A stretch of DNA of 64,000 bases from Doryteuthis pealeii (Eukaryota > Mollusca > Cephalopoda > Myopsida > Loliginidae), in contig CM042160.1 of NCBI GenBank assembly GCA_023376005.1, positions 84,326,229-84,390,228 of the forward strand, given 5' to 3'. Position numbers and translations under genes: made by a program. The stretch's first letter is position 1. Each line of letters opens with the position of its first letter. Of this stretch, positions 1 to 14,800 are shown piece after piece. Below the pieces are notes generated by a model that was not told the DNA's origin, did not search any database, and saw only the letters and a list, made by a program, of their open reading frames with translations.

Positions 1-805
1 AGAGGAAGGTAGGCCTTGTGTTATATATTGATGGGGGTACCGTCGGTGTTTAGACGGTTAGTGTAGAAACAACTGAGTTCAGGTTTTGTTGAATTCAAAT
101 CTGAATTGTTGAGATGATTGACGCGAGATAACCCTAGTGTGACCTTTGATTTGCGGTTACGAAGCAAACAGTGCTAATAAAGTCTTTTCGGTTAGTTATT
201 CAGCCGCAGGCCCTCATGATGTAAGGATGGGCTCGGCGTTAGCTCCCGCATTTGGTTGAAACAATCCTAAGATTTAAGGTCTGAATAAAACTATACGCCT
301 TGAGTTTGTCTCTAAGAACTATGACAACCTTGGAGTATCTTAATAACCAGAAAGCCTTACCAGACCAGTCAATATAAGAATCCAGAACCAGACCAGATAG
401 AAGAAATACCAGCCATGAAGATAGGTACTCAAAAAATAAGTAGAAGATTTTGTGTGGGAGATATAACCACGGATATCTCCCATGACGAATCCCTAATCTC
501 CCATAACAGAAAAAATATTATTAAATATAAGGTCACTCCCTCATAATATACCCAGACAGAAGGGCTATACAAAACTTGAATATTAATTGACAGATCTTCC
601 GCACTCACCACCAAGTTCTGAAAGGCAGGGATAACTTTCCCACAAGATTTTGATTTTCATCGATATTTCAATGGCACAAAAACCCATTTTGCTTTTTCAA
701 TAATTTAGTATTTGCATTAATCATTTCATTTCTTCTCTTCACACAAAATTGTTTTTACCTTCTTTACGTTTCATGGAAAATTGATTTTTAGTCATACAAT
801 TTCAG
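1..805. other. Upstream intron, no gene seen
   Basis: A/T-rich sequence before the first exon found. I see no signal-peptide exon, promoter or RNA gene in it. The first exon starts in the middle of a codon, so this is read as intron. Confidence 0.6.
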
Positions 806-966
806 ACCACAACAAATTCGATTATCGACCTGGAACCGTCTACCAATTCTCTTACGATGCCAAAACAACGACCAAAATGAACGGTGCCTCCGAAGATTCT
901 GCCACAATCGATATGACTGCAAACGTTGAGATTGAACCCCTCACCAAATGCGAACTTGTCATGAGG
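806..966 (+). CDS. LLTP exon a (N-barrel start)
   Basis: First exon in the window, codons 1-53. Acceptor is ...acaatttcag, donor is AGG|GTAAGA. It begins with two bases of a split codon, so at least one exon lies upstream. Peptide FDYRPGTVYQFSYDAKTTT ... ATIDMTANVEIEPLTKCELV matches the opening of the Vitellogenin_N (LPD_N) domain: aromatic-rich first strand, then an alternating beta pattern and a conserved Cys. An alternative acceptor at 790-791 would add five codons. It ends in phase 0. Confidence 0.87.
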
Positions 967-2665
967 GTAAGACAAAAAGAATTGGGAAAAATATTCTATC
1001 AGTCAAAAAATCATTCTATTAAATATTCTGAATTTATTTTATTTCGTATTTCAGAGAATTTATTTTTTTTTATTCTTTGAATATACGCTCCTACATTTGG
1101 GGCGCTGGTGGTTGTCGTCAGTGATGTAAATCCGCCGGGTTAATTGGGAAGTTTCGGGTCTTCCAACAGCAAACTTCCCTCCCCCTATCAGAGGTGATCA
1201 AACTCTGATACAACCACCAACAACAAAACCCGCTAAAAGACGTTTGACTTTTGAGAAATTTATGGACGGTAGAACTAACCCATTCAAATACAAAGCACCG
1301 CGCATCTGATTGGTTGTTAGTAACAGCCAATCAAATGTGCGGTGCCCCATATTTAAATGGCATACGTAGTCAGAAACACTTTTTTTGATGATTAGATAAG
1401 TCAACCCTTCTTTAATAATGCTAGGAGAGGAATGATTTTACTGATTTGTTTTACATTTTTTCAATTTTTTTTTGTTGATTTATTCCATTATATACCATTT
1501 TGTACAAATTTTTTATTTTTTAAATTTTATCCTAATAACACCCCCCTTTTTATTTTTTATTTTTTTATTTTTTTAAAATCTAGCCGTCATTTTTTTCTAT
1601 TGGGCGCAAATATTTAAATGTTAATGTAATAACATATTACATTAAATTAGAAAGTCTAACAAAACTAAATTACAACAAATATAAAAAATATTATACTTAT
1701 TTTAATGTTATTTTAATTTATTTATATATAAAACTATATAAATTAAAAGTAAGGAAATGAATCCGACGGTCTATAAGGGTAAGATAATATAAAAATCCTA
1801 CAGATGTTCAAATAAACTTTTTTCTCATGCTGATATTGCAATATTTCGATCTGTTAAAAATCTTCATCAGAGCATATTATGATGTGTTGATAAGAAGACA
1901 ACTTATGAGAATTGTAATCGTTTTATGATGGGATTAACTCATTCCGGACTTTTAAGAAAAGAGAAATATTTTAAATTTTAAACAAAAATTCTCAAAAAGC
2001 ATGTGTCACGTTCGCTTCCGGTTTTTGTCTGTAACAAAAACTGGGTCACTGCTTACGTCACATTACCCAACACATAATCCAATGTCATAACATAGAATAA
2101 ATATACTCAAAATGTGAGCATGCAACATTAGACAATCCTCCTTGTTTCAATAAATAGATGCCCGGCGTTATATATTTATATTCATTCATTCATTGGCAAT
2201 TCAGTCTCGAAATACTATGATAAAAGTTTTTGTGTGCCCCTGAAGTTGCAGCGCCTCCTGTGACTATGAAGTCCTATGTTTGAGAAACATTCTCGACCAC
2301 AGATTTTGCATTTGTAGGTTGTCCCTGTAGATGATGATGTTCCGATGCTTTGTTGCCGTTGCTTTCTTATGGATCTCTTAGCTTCATGATGTTGTATCAG
2401 GGTGAATTCTGACATGTACAGTCCTCTATGGATATATATATAGATTGTTTTATTCTAATATAATATTTAAAGTTATCGGAACTGTTTCCATTTCAAATTG
2501 TCTTTCTTTTTCTTTTTCTTTTTTTTACTCTTTTAATAAATTTGACGATTTTACATACTTATGGTATACACTCTATGACATTGAATTTTAAACCCCCAAT
2601 CCCCTCAGGCAATATCTTTCAAAAAATTATTTTTACATCGCCCGGAGGGTGTCTTTTTATTTTGC

Positions 2666-2704
<39 letters not shown>

Positions 2705-5298
2705 AAGTATTTCGTGTTATTTTATGCCTCGTTAAATGCTAATATTGATTTGTTTTAATTTCGCAGATCACAGACGCTTCTCTTCGAGATTCTTTGAATA
2801 GCAAAAAATCTCAAGAGTTCCAAGACGCCCTGATGAAGCAACCATTGAAGTTCTCATTTCAAGATGGCCGAATTGATCACGTCTGTGCAATGGATGGGGA
2901 ATCAACATGGATCCTGAACATCAAAAGAGGTATCCTCTCCGCTTTCCAAAACTCAATGGACAGTTTCGATCGTAACCAGAACTTGACCGAGGTTCGTTTC
3001 ATTCAGTCTTTATTTTCTGATTCTCAATCAAACAGAATTCCTTTTAAAAACATTAATTTAATTTTCAATGGAATACAGTAAAACCTCGGTTCTCGAACAT
3101 AATTCGTTCCAAAATTATGTTCGAGAACCGATTTGTTCGAAAACTGAAACAATATTTCACATAAGAAATAATGAGAAGTAAATACACAAGCGATGTGTTT
3201 ATGATATGGCTTTTTTTAGCCGACAATTTTTAGGAGAACATGTGCCCAATTGAAGTCGCACCTAATTTTGAAAGTTAATTAATAAATAATTAATTAATTA
3301 GGCGGGCATACCTATTCAAATGTAATGCCAAATAAATCGAGAAAAATCAATCTCTGTATGTACATTTCGGCCTATTAGGCCTCATCAGCAGAGCTATAGA
3401 TAGGAAGACCGCCTTGTGCGTGATTCAAAACCCGACTGTCAAACTGACAGGCGAGCACCGTAACCCCCACACCAAACGGACTTTCTTTTATATTATTCTT
3501 TTTGTTTAGAAGTAGGTTTATATTCCTCTTATAGTGACTTCTTCTACACGACAGTATGAGAAGTAAATACACAAGCGATGTGTTTATGATATGGCTTTTT
3601 TTAGCCGACAATTTTTGGGAGAACATGTGCCCAATTGAAGTCGCACCTAATTTGGAAAGTTAATTAATTAATAATTAATTAATTAGGCGGGCATACCTAT
3701 TCAAATGTAAGGCCAAACAAAAATAAGAAATAATGTAATGTCGATTTCTTAGGCGAAGTTTAACATGTTTGAATTCAGCTTTCCTTCTCCTAGACTGGTT
3801 ACCTAGACAAGATTATATAGCACAAAATAATAAAGTAATTTATTTCCTTTCAGACTGACGTTGTTGGTACCTGTTATTCTGAATACAAAGTTACAAGCAA
3901 CGACCGTAAAACTGAGAAAGTGGAGAAAACAAAAAATTTGCTTGGATGTAGCGACCGTGAAGCTTACCGTTTGGCTATCCAATCCGTCGGATACAATGTA
4001 CCACCCGTGAGTATTTTTTTATCCCACAAGGAGGGGAGGGTGTCAAAGGTTAGGTACCGGACATGTATGCCAAAAAGTGGAAAAATTGTTATATAATAAA
4101 AAGTACCTTGTACCTGCAACTTAAGCAAAACATTTACTATCTAGACTAACAAGAATATACACCCTCCGAGCGTAAGTATTTAAGTTTTAATGAAATATAT
4201 GAAATTAGAAAGATTAACGAAATTAAATAAGAACGCATATAAAAAGATTACACTTATTTTAATTATATTTTTATTGGTTTCTATATAAAAACTTTCAAAG
4301 AATCTTAATACGTTAGGGAATAACATAGTGATATATCTTATTATAATGGAGATTGTGTGTTTTTCTGTCTGTAACCGAAACTATATTACTAATCGAGTCA
4401 CAATTAACATAGTTATTTTCATCACATTCTCCATGATTTTATTTATATTTAAACCTCAATTATTAATAAAATTTCTTCACCTTTTTATTAGTGTTGTCCA
4501 TATCTACATACTAATAACATGCTTTTGTATTTATATATACAAAAAATAGCGGTTTGCAGTGTGAACGGGAAGGCTAATTTGCATATTGATATTAAAAATG
4601 TGATTTTATTAAATATGTGCTTAGTATTATTGATTTCTAACGGTTTGGTTTTATTTTAATGAATATAAACAAAAATCTCTCCAATGAATCTTAAATTAAA
4701 TCCATTAACAAGAAAAAATAAGTGTAATTTTATTCTTTATTTCCTAATTTAACTAAATAGTTAAATAAGTAAAATTCAGCAATGAAAGACGGCAGTGATG
4801 GAAGAGTAAGTTTCATTTCTATTTTTCTATTATAACCCCACTGTGTTTCAAATCTTTTTATCTGCATTCTTAATAAACTTTCTAATTTAATACGATATTT
4901 CATTACATTAAAACTTAAATACTTGCACCCGGAGGGTGCATATATTTGCTAGTGAGATTAATAAATCCAAGTAATTATTTATTAAACTCGGTTTTGTTAA
5001 AACCGGTATGCAAATTAACCACACCATATATTATGTAAACCTGAATTTCTTAGTGATATATAAGACATTGCATGATTTTAAACGTACTAGTAATATGGGA
5101 TGTTATAAGGCAAATATGAGATTTTCATAGAGACACCGTGATTTATTCTATGTATTAATTAATGATTTTGACTATAAATTAAACACTCTTTCTTAACTTA
5201 CTTAATTCCTCAAATGGCTGTGACGTAGTTTTGGTTACAGACAAATAGAGACCGAATCTCCATTATTAATATAAAATAATTAATGTAGATATGATATA

Positions 5299-5380
<82 letters not shown>

Positions 5381-5834
5381 GTAAGGAAAAGCGAAAAGTG
5401 AACAAAAAATAATAACTCAAACAAGTAGATGTACGAGAGATATATTTTGTTCCGCTTTAAGCGGGAACTTCAGTTTTTTTATTCAAAATATGGTACATAG
5501 ATTTGTATTTATAGAAGAGAAAGTGAGTTTGGTGATAAATTCAGGGGTAGGGGAAGTTTGTGAAGATTTGGTTGGTCAGAGGATATCTATCATAGAAAGT
5601 GGAGGGGGAAAGATCAGAGGATTGTAATTTGTTCGGGGATCTTTCCTCTGATCTTTCCCCCTCCACAACTACAAACGTATGTACTATGTTTTGAATTTAA
5701 AAAAAATGATGAAGTTCCCGCTTAAAGCGGAGCGAAATATATATCTCCTACATCTACTTGTTTGAGTTATTATTTTTTGTCCACTTTTCCTTTATCCTTA
5801 CCTCATACTGTCAGATTTACTCCAACCTTCCTAT

Positions 5835-5882
<48 letters not shown>

Positions 5883-8800
5883 TATTATAATGGAGATTGT
5901 GTGTTTTTCTGTTTGTAACCGAAACTATATTCCTACTCAAGTCTCAATTCCCTTAGTTATTGACATCACATTCTCAATGATTTTATTTTTATTTTAACCT
6001 CAATTATTAATAAAATTGATTTACATTATTAATACTGTTAACCATATCTACATACTAACAACATGCAATTATATTTATATATACAACAAAATAGCGGTTT
6101 ACAGTGTGAACGAAAGGCTAATTTGCATATTGATATTAAAAAATCGAATTTAATAAATATGTGCTCAGTGTTACTGATTTCTAACTGTTTGGTTTTATTT
6201 TAATGAATATAAGCAAAAATCTCTTCAATGAATCTTAAATGAAATCCATTAACAAGAAAAAATAACTGTCATTTTATTCTTTACTTCCTATTTTAACTAA
6301 ATACTTAAATTAGAAAAAATAACAATGAAAGACGAGAGTGATGGAAGAGTAAGTTTCAGTTGTTCTATTTTTCGATTATACCCCCCTCTGTTTCAAATCT
6401 TTTTATCTGCATTCTTATTTAGTATCATTAGTCTTTCTAATTTAATATAATATCTTCTTACATTAAAACTTAAATACTTGCACCCGGAGGGTGCATATAT
6501 TTGCTAGTATATATAATAAATCAAAATTATTTATAATGAATTGTTTAAAGTCTTTTAAAATACATGTCATCATGTCATTTTTATAAACTTTAACTTTTAA
6601 CTTAACTAATGAAGTCATTTTCGAATTCAATATAGACATACATATCATTCAACTGTGACATATGGAAATCTAATGAATTGCAATGGGATTATAAAGAAGG
6701 TTTAAAGTTCAACATTCTTTGGATACAAATAACTCCGACGAAGGTTAATAGACAAACATTTAATAAACACAGCACATGGATAACAGTTGGTACAACGTTC
6801 ATAGTAAAGAGTACACATAAAAAGGGGTACACAAATAAAGATAGACACATTCATGAATGATACAGATATACAATAAAAGGCGCAGACATGAGACTAGGAA
6901 TAGTCCATGCTGTGAGGACTTACAGTGATGTAAGGGGGGCGGAGCCCCACGAGAGGGTTTAGATAGAATCTACCCCATGTGGCTCGTAGTTGCTGAAACT
7001 ATAAAGAGAGCGAAAGTGTTTGAAACCGGCGCTTAAATACTGGTGCCCTAGCGGGCATCATCAAACTAAAAGGGGCAGACAACTCCACCAGGCGAATACA
7101 AACAAACGCTACAGGATTATCAGAATAATAATTAATTAGAAAAATTTTTATTTTGTTATTGTTGAAAGAATTATAATGGTTAAATTACAAAAAATACTAA
7201 TAGTACTATGTAGTCACTTGGTTACCTCATTTCAGGAATGAACCCGTCTTCTTTAGAGATACCAGATACTTTTTTACAATATCACAATTTTTAAGGGGAC
7301 CCTTCGTTTTCGTATACATGACATGTATGTAAACTTTGTTAATTTATGAGGAAGTGCGTCCCGGTGTCCTGCCTTAAGAGTTGCTGCCCGGTGACAATTA
7401 AAATAACGACCCAGCTCAGTTCATTCATAACTATCCATCTTCATATCTATCTATCTATCTCAATTTGTTCATATTTATCTATATCACTTTAAATACTAAG
7501 ATTTTTTTTATTCATGTTTGTTTAATGTCTTGTTTTTAGTTTAAATAAACAAGAATTACGACAAAAAAAGAAGCGACCCCCCCCAATACATTTACTTGTC
7601 GAAAATATCTGTCTATCTCCATTTGTTCATATCTATCTATATTATTTTGTTTGTTTATCTATCTATCTATCTATCTCAGTCTATTCCAAACTATATATCC
7701 ATCTTCATATCTATACAAGAATTACGACAAATTACGATAAATAAACAAGAATTACGACGAGCTGGGGTTGTTATTTTGATAGTCACCGGGTAGCGGTTGT
7801 TGAGGCGGGAGACCGGGACGCACTTCCTCATAAATTACCTAAACTTTGACCCCGCCACTGTCGTTGTATTTCTTTCTGTAAATTCCGATTAGTTTTACCA
7901 ATTGTCAAAATAAAATAAAAATGATCTTGTTTTTGTTTCTCTCTCTCTTTATCTCTTTCTCTTCAAGTCGGGCAAATCTCTTCCTTTGATGAAGAGCGAA
8001 TATAAATGTACACAGACACTGGATCTCGGCTCCAACATCCTGCAGAGTTCTACATGTTCAGAAGAACACGTGTTTAGACCATTCTCTTATGGAAAGAACG
8101 GTGCCATGACCAAAAATATACAGACTTTAACATTCGCGAAAACAAAGAAAGCTGGACGCCTTTACGATGGTCAGTATTTATTTTGAATTGCTATATTGAT
8201 TTGACTACTGAGTTGCTTGTGTTGCAATGGTTATCGTCCTAGGAAATGAACACGGTGACTTGAGTTCAAATCTTCGACGATGCTGTTTGCATTTCACATA
8301 GCGCTAATACCATTGCGAAAAGTATGAATACAACTATTCCCCATCCAGCTATGGTTAGATAGTCAGGCAGACTAAAAAAAATAAAACAATTTGAAATGTA
8401 AACTTTAAATATATATTAAAATAAAACAAACTATATATAGATATATAATACCAGTCATGTATTTATTAAAACTTGTTTTAAAAAAACAATGAGGACTGTC
8501 TAATATTGCATGTTCAAATTTTGAGTGTATTTATTCTATGTTATGACAATTTTGGGAAATGTGACGTAAACGGTGACGTAATTTTTGTTACAGACAAAAA
8601 CCGGAAGCGAATCTCCATTATTAATAGATGAGCATTTTTCTGTTGATATAAAATTGACTTTAATTCTTAGGGATGTCCAATTTGACGTGTCAAATTTACC
8701 CCCTCAATGTTTAACACAATGAAACTTGAATAGAAGTTAATATTATCTGCAAATGTTTGGACCATTCAAAAGAAAAATATTTTAAAAAAATTCTGATATT

Positions 8801-11800
8801 TACATTATCGCACCATTAAATCAATTGAAATTTAACGTAGCCAAAAGCAAGTTAAGATTACAGTCTTTTTTTAAACAATGAAAAATCAATTAAGAGTTAA
8901 ATTTTCACGAAAATTTCGATACTTATTCACCTGTTGATGAAATTATGTTTAAAAAAGGAGTTTTCTTTAAATATATTAGAGGAATTTTTTTTTACATCAG
9001 ATTTTAAAAAAATGTTTCATCTTTGTAATGGTCTAAAAACTGTGAAGATAATTTTAACTTTTATTCAAGTTTCATTGTGTTAAATATAGGGGGATAAGTA
9101 TTATCTGCATTATTCGGGCTATTGTCCACATCTTTATTGTTATTTGTACAACGTTTCGGCCGATATGCCCTCCGGTTCTCTTCAGGTATTTCTTGTCGGA
9201 CTCGGGAACCTTCTCGGACTCGGGAACTTTCTTTTCGGACTCGGGAAATACCTGAAGAAGGCCGGAGGGCATATCAACCGAAACGTTGTACAAATAACAA
9301 TGAAGATGGGGACAATAGTCTGAATAATGCAGATAATACTAATCATCAAGCCTCATCTCAAACATCCAGAGAAATAGTGTAGATAACAATAAAGATGAGG
9401 ACATAGTCCGAATAACGCAGATAATACTAATCATCAAGCCTCATCTCAAACATCCAGAGAAATAGTGTAGATAACAATAAAGATGAGGACAGTAGTCCGA
9501 ATAACGCAGATAATACTAATCATCAAGCCTCATCTCAAACACCCAGAGAAATAGTGTAGATAACAATAAAGATGAGGACAGTAGTCCGAATAACGCAGAT
9601 AATACTAATCATCAAGCCTCATCTCAAACATCCAGAGAAATAGTGTAGATAACAATAAAGATGAGGACAGTAGTCCGAATAACGCAGATAATACTAATCA
9701 TCAAGCCTCATCTCAAACACCCAGAGAAATAGTGTAGATAACAATAAAGATGAGGACAGTAGTCCGAATAACGCAGATAATACTAATCATCAAGCCTCAT
9801 CTCAAACATCCAGAGAAATAGTGTAGATAACAATAAAGATGAGGACAATAGTCCGAATAACGCAGATAATACTAATCATCAAGCCTCATCTCAAACATCC
9901 AGAGAAATAGTGTAGATAACAATAAAGATGAGGACATAGTCCGAATAACGCAGATAATACTAATCATCAAGCCTCATCTCAAACATTCAGAGAAATAGTG
10001 TAGATAACAATAAAGATGAGGACATAGTCCGAATAACGCAGATAATACTAATCTTCAAGCCTCATCTCAAACATCCAGAGAAATAGTGTAGATAACAATA
10101 AAGATGAGGACAATAGTCCGAATAACGCAGATAATACTAATCTTCAAGCCTCATCTCAAAAATTCAGAGAAATAGTGTAGATAACAATAAATGAGGAGAA
10201 TAGTCCGAATAATGCCGATAATACTAATCATCAAGCCTCATCTCAAACATTCAGAGAAATAGTGTAGATAACAATAAAGATGAGGACAATAGTCCGAATA
10301 ATGCAGATAATACTAATCATCAAGCCTCATCTCAAACATTCAGAGAAATAGTGTAGATAACAATAAAGATGAGGAAATAGTCCGAATAATGCAGATAATA
10401 CTAATCATCAAGCCTCATCTCAAACATTCAGAGAAATAGTGTAGATAACAATAAAGATGAGGACAATAGTCCGAATAGATAATACTAATCATCAAGCCTC
10501 ATCTCAAACATTCAGAGAAATAGTGTAGATAACAATAAAGATGAGGACAATAGTCCGAATAACGCAGATAATACTAATCATCAAGCCTCATCTCAAACAT
10601 TCAGAGAAATAGTGTAGATAACAATAAAGATGAGGACAATAGTCCGAATAAGATAATACTAATCATCAAGCCTCATCTCAAACATTCAGAGAAATAGTGT
10701 AGATAACAATAAAGATGAGGACAATAGTCCGAATAACGCAGATAATACTAATCATCAAGCCTCATCTCAAACATTCAGAGAAATAGTGTAGATAACAATA
10801 AAGATGAGGACAATAGTCCGAATAATGCCGATAATACTAATCATCAAGCCTCATCTCAAACATTCAGAGAAATAGGGGGTTAAATTTTACACGTCAGATT
10901 GGACATCCCTATTGATCCTAATGAAGTATTCTTTGTTTCTTTTTTTAGAGAGTTTCAACCGTCGAACGAATCTGTTGTTTGAGCATCAATTTGACATTGA
11001 TAGTCGTCAAGAAAGAGAAGGCGAAGTAGAAGAGAGACTTCGTGAACTTTGCCAATCGGCCACCGACGATGTCCGGCCCGAATTACCGGAAATGATGAAC
11101 CAGCTCGCTGCCAGTTTGAGGGAGGTGAACACCGACGTCTTTTTGAGAATCTATGGAAAAATTACCCGACCCAATTTCTGTCCAATTAGACCAGACTTAA
11201 TCAAGTAAGTAATTGACGGTTGTTGATTGGTCGGGTCAACCCACGTTGTATTATTTTATGCCAAATACGTTTTTGTTTTATTCATTCTTGATGGGTACTC
11301 AATCTTTTTAAAAAATCAATTTTTTAAAACACATTTTTAAAACTAATTGTTTGCGTCTATTCAACTCAGAGACGGGACCCTATTTTTTAAGCATATCTTT
11401 TTTTACTATTTAAAAAAGAAAATTAGCCCATTGTAGCATAATGGTAGGGCCTTACTTGGGAACACCATATTTGTGGCCTTGTGTCAAACAGTAAGAAAGC
11501 TTAATAGATGTAGTATGATTCTCAGACCTTACCAGGTGGTCTCTTTGAAGAATCGGCCTGAAAAACATAAACGAGATTTTTGGAGACATGAAGGCGGGCT
11601 TTTTGAGAAATCCAGTCTTCTTGAATTGTCAGCGAGTTTGTACCCTAAGTAAGTAAAATAATCAAATTCATTAAAGGATTAAAATATAAAACAATTTGAA
11701 ATGTAAACTTTAAATATGTATTAAAATAAAACAAACTATGTATAGATATATAATACCAGTCATGTATTTATTAAAACATGTTTTAAAAAACAATGACGAC

Positions 11801-14800
11801 TGTCTAATGTTGCATGTTCAAATTTTGAGTGTATTTATTCTATGTTATGACAATTTTGGGTAATGTGACGTAAGCAGTGACGTAGGTTTTGTTACAGACA
11901 AAAACCGGAAGCGAATCTCGATTATTAATAGATAAGATGTGAACTCCTTATGGGTAACGTTATGTAGAAATGTAATTCATTTGTAAATGTGTATTGTTAT
12001 TCCTTTTCTTTTCTTTCGTTCTTTTGCAGACGTTATCTTATCGATGCCATTCCAATGGTAGGAACTCTTGCATCAGTAAAGGCAATGGAAGAATTCATCT
12101 CAAAGAAATACGTCACCAAAGATGATGTTGAAATGTGGCTTTTGTCTCTGTACTTTATCCAACGCCCTTCCAGAGAAATGGTAGCGGCTGTTATAGTAAG
12201 TCCTATCAAATTCGAATAGTTTATTCTTTTATTTGGTTAAATCCTTCTTAACGGACCTAAATTCCACCATCGTATGTAACCCCGCCGAAAGAAAACGAAA
12301 ATACTAAAAATCAAGGAATTAACCGAATGTAATGAAATTTTCAGTGTTGATACGTTAATGAATAAAATATATAATGCATCAGTTATTCTATTTAAAAACT
12401 TTTACATTTTTTCTGGTCAATTAACTTTGAACCACGTATGTTTGTGAATCTATGTCACGCCTCAAATATATGTGGTTCAAAGTTAATTGACCTGTAAAAA
12501 GGTACAAGTTTTCAAATAAAATAACTGGGCATCATATCTTTTATTCATTAATATATCAACACTGAAAATTTCATTAATTTCGGTTTATTCCTTGATTTTT
12601 AGTATTTTTTTTCTTTCGGTGGGGTGACATACGATGGTGGAATATATGTACGTTAAGTAGGATTTAACCCTCTATTTTATTTAGTTTCTATATAAAATCA
12701 TTCATGGGATTGATTTTAATACGTTGGAGAATAAAACAATAATATTAGAGATCAATAACATCAAGTAATTATTTATTAAACCCGGTTTTGTTTAAACCCG
12801 TATGCAAATTAACCACATCATATATTATATAATCCTTTATTTATTTATTTTTTTGTTTTCTGCTGTTTTGAGGCAAATCTAACTCAGATTTTTATAGAAA
12901 CATAAATTAGATTTATTCTGTGTATTAATAATTTTGACTATAAATTGAACGCTCATTCATAAACTTACTCAATTCCCGAGGGAATTACTTTACTGTGTAA
13001 TTTACTATGTAAATATTTATGGACTCGTCGATTCGAGTTCAATTCCTAGACAAAGCTATTGGCATTTCACATAGTGCTAATACTTTGGGAAAGGTATGAA
13101 TCCATATATTCTCCCTCCAGCTATGGGTTAAATAGTAAGGCAGACTGGGTCCTTCAGCCTTGGGTAGGTGACCAGTTTAAGAGAGGGATAACTGAATTCA
13201 AAATTCCTGAGGTCGGTCGTTGATTGGGTTTGTGGCAACCCTTGATGCACCAATTCTTTCCTATCGACTGTGCCAAAAAGTGTGGATGGTCCAACACAAG
13301 CCTTCACCACTATAAACAAATCACTGTGTGAATGTTCATTGTATGAACACTCATACGTCGAAATCGACGGGAGAGTCCATCATTTATTTCTTAATTATAT
13401 ATAACACACGTTGCAGTCTTTTAAATACATTAATACCATGGGACTTAGCTTAGTCGGTAGAGCGTCGGACTAGGAACCACAAGGTTCCAAGTTCGATACC
13501 GACCCTCGCCAACTCAGCGTATGTAGCACAGGGATCTATGCGGGAAAATGAGGAGCTGGTGGTAGGTGTGGCACTCCACCTCAGACGCAAAAACAACCCT
13601 CTTGGTCTTGCTCTTGTGAAAAGGGGATAGACTCCCACGCTTTCAGGCTGATACCGACTTTAGGCCTCCCCGATGATTTTACTTACTTACTTTCAGCTTA
13701 ATAGTAATTATTTATTCAACACGGTTTTGTTAAAACCGGTATAAAAATTATTCACGCCTTATACTATGTAAAAATTTATTTCTTAATGATATATAACACA
13801 GATCGCATGATTTTAAGCACATTAATAACATGGGCTCTTCGGGAACAGTGGGTCGGGGGGGGGGGGCTTCGGCCACTGGTCTATTAATAGAATTAACGGC
13901 GTGATTCCAAGGGGCCGTCCCCCAGGCACTACCTGCACCCTTGACTTTTAAAGGGACATGTTGGATTTATTGCCCAGTGCCTGAGGCACCCCCTTGACGG
14001 AGAATGCCGAGGGATGCACGCATTTCTTTGTGCCTGTCATTCCATGAGCTTCGGTTCGTGGGTGGTTCCACATTAATTGGACCTTGTGTCTGACCCGCCT
14101 AAGTGGAATACACGGTAAATATCACATTGATAATATGGAGTGTTTTGAGCCATATATATCTCAGCTGGACCTTTAAGAGACATTCAACAAATAAGATGGT
14201 AATTGATAATAAATAATGATTATTTAATAACCATTGAGAATATTACGTAAATAGCTAAGGGAATTGTGACGTTGGTTGTGACGTAGTTTCGGTGGTAATC
14301 TGAACATTAGCTACATAAATTAGAGTAACTTCCCCTTGTTTATTTTACTTTGAGGAAGCCGTTTGTTTTAATCGGCCATTTTCATTTCACCGTAAATCAT
14401 CACTGAAAATACGAATTTGTTCGAATCAATACAACTGCATGTTTTAACACGAAAATATCATAAAAATGTGTTCTTACTAACAATTAAGTTCATTTCAAAT
14501 AATGCGCAAGCACAATTAAGATGCTAATTGATATTAAATAATGATTATCTAATAACCATTGTGAATATAATGTAAATAACTAATGGAATTGGGATATAAA
14601 CAGTGACATAGTTTCGGTTACAGACAGACACATAATCTCCATTATAATAAGATATCATCTTCTCTTTTTAAAGGATGAAAAACAGAATTAAGAATAAGAT
14701 ACTAATTAAGGTTGAATAATGATTATTTAATAACCATTGAGAATATAATGTAAATAACTAATGGAATTGGGATATAAACAGTGACATAGTTTCGGTTACA

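Larger units (their letters stand above)
8670..10909 (+). mobile_element. 2.24-kb inverted-repeat element carrying a minisatellite
   Basis: Terminal inverted repeats of about 35 bp: GGGATGTCCAATTTGACGTG at the left and its near-complement CAGATTGGACATCCC at the right, flanked by TA on both sides (8668-8669; 10910-10911). Inside are a second inverted pair (CAATGTTTAACACAATGAAA at 8705 against TTTCATTGTGTTAAATA at 9070), a palindrome at 9100-9320, and the 89-bp minisatellite. No transposase ORF, so non-autonomous. Confidence 0.75.
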
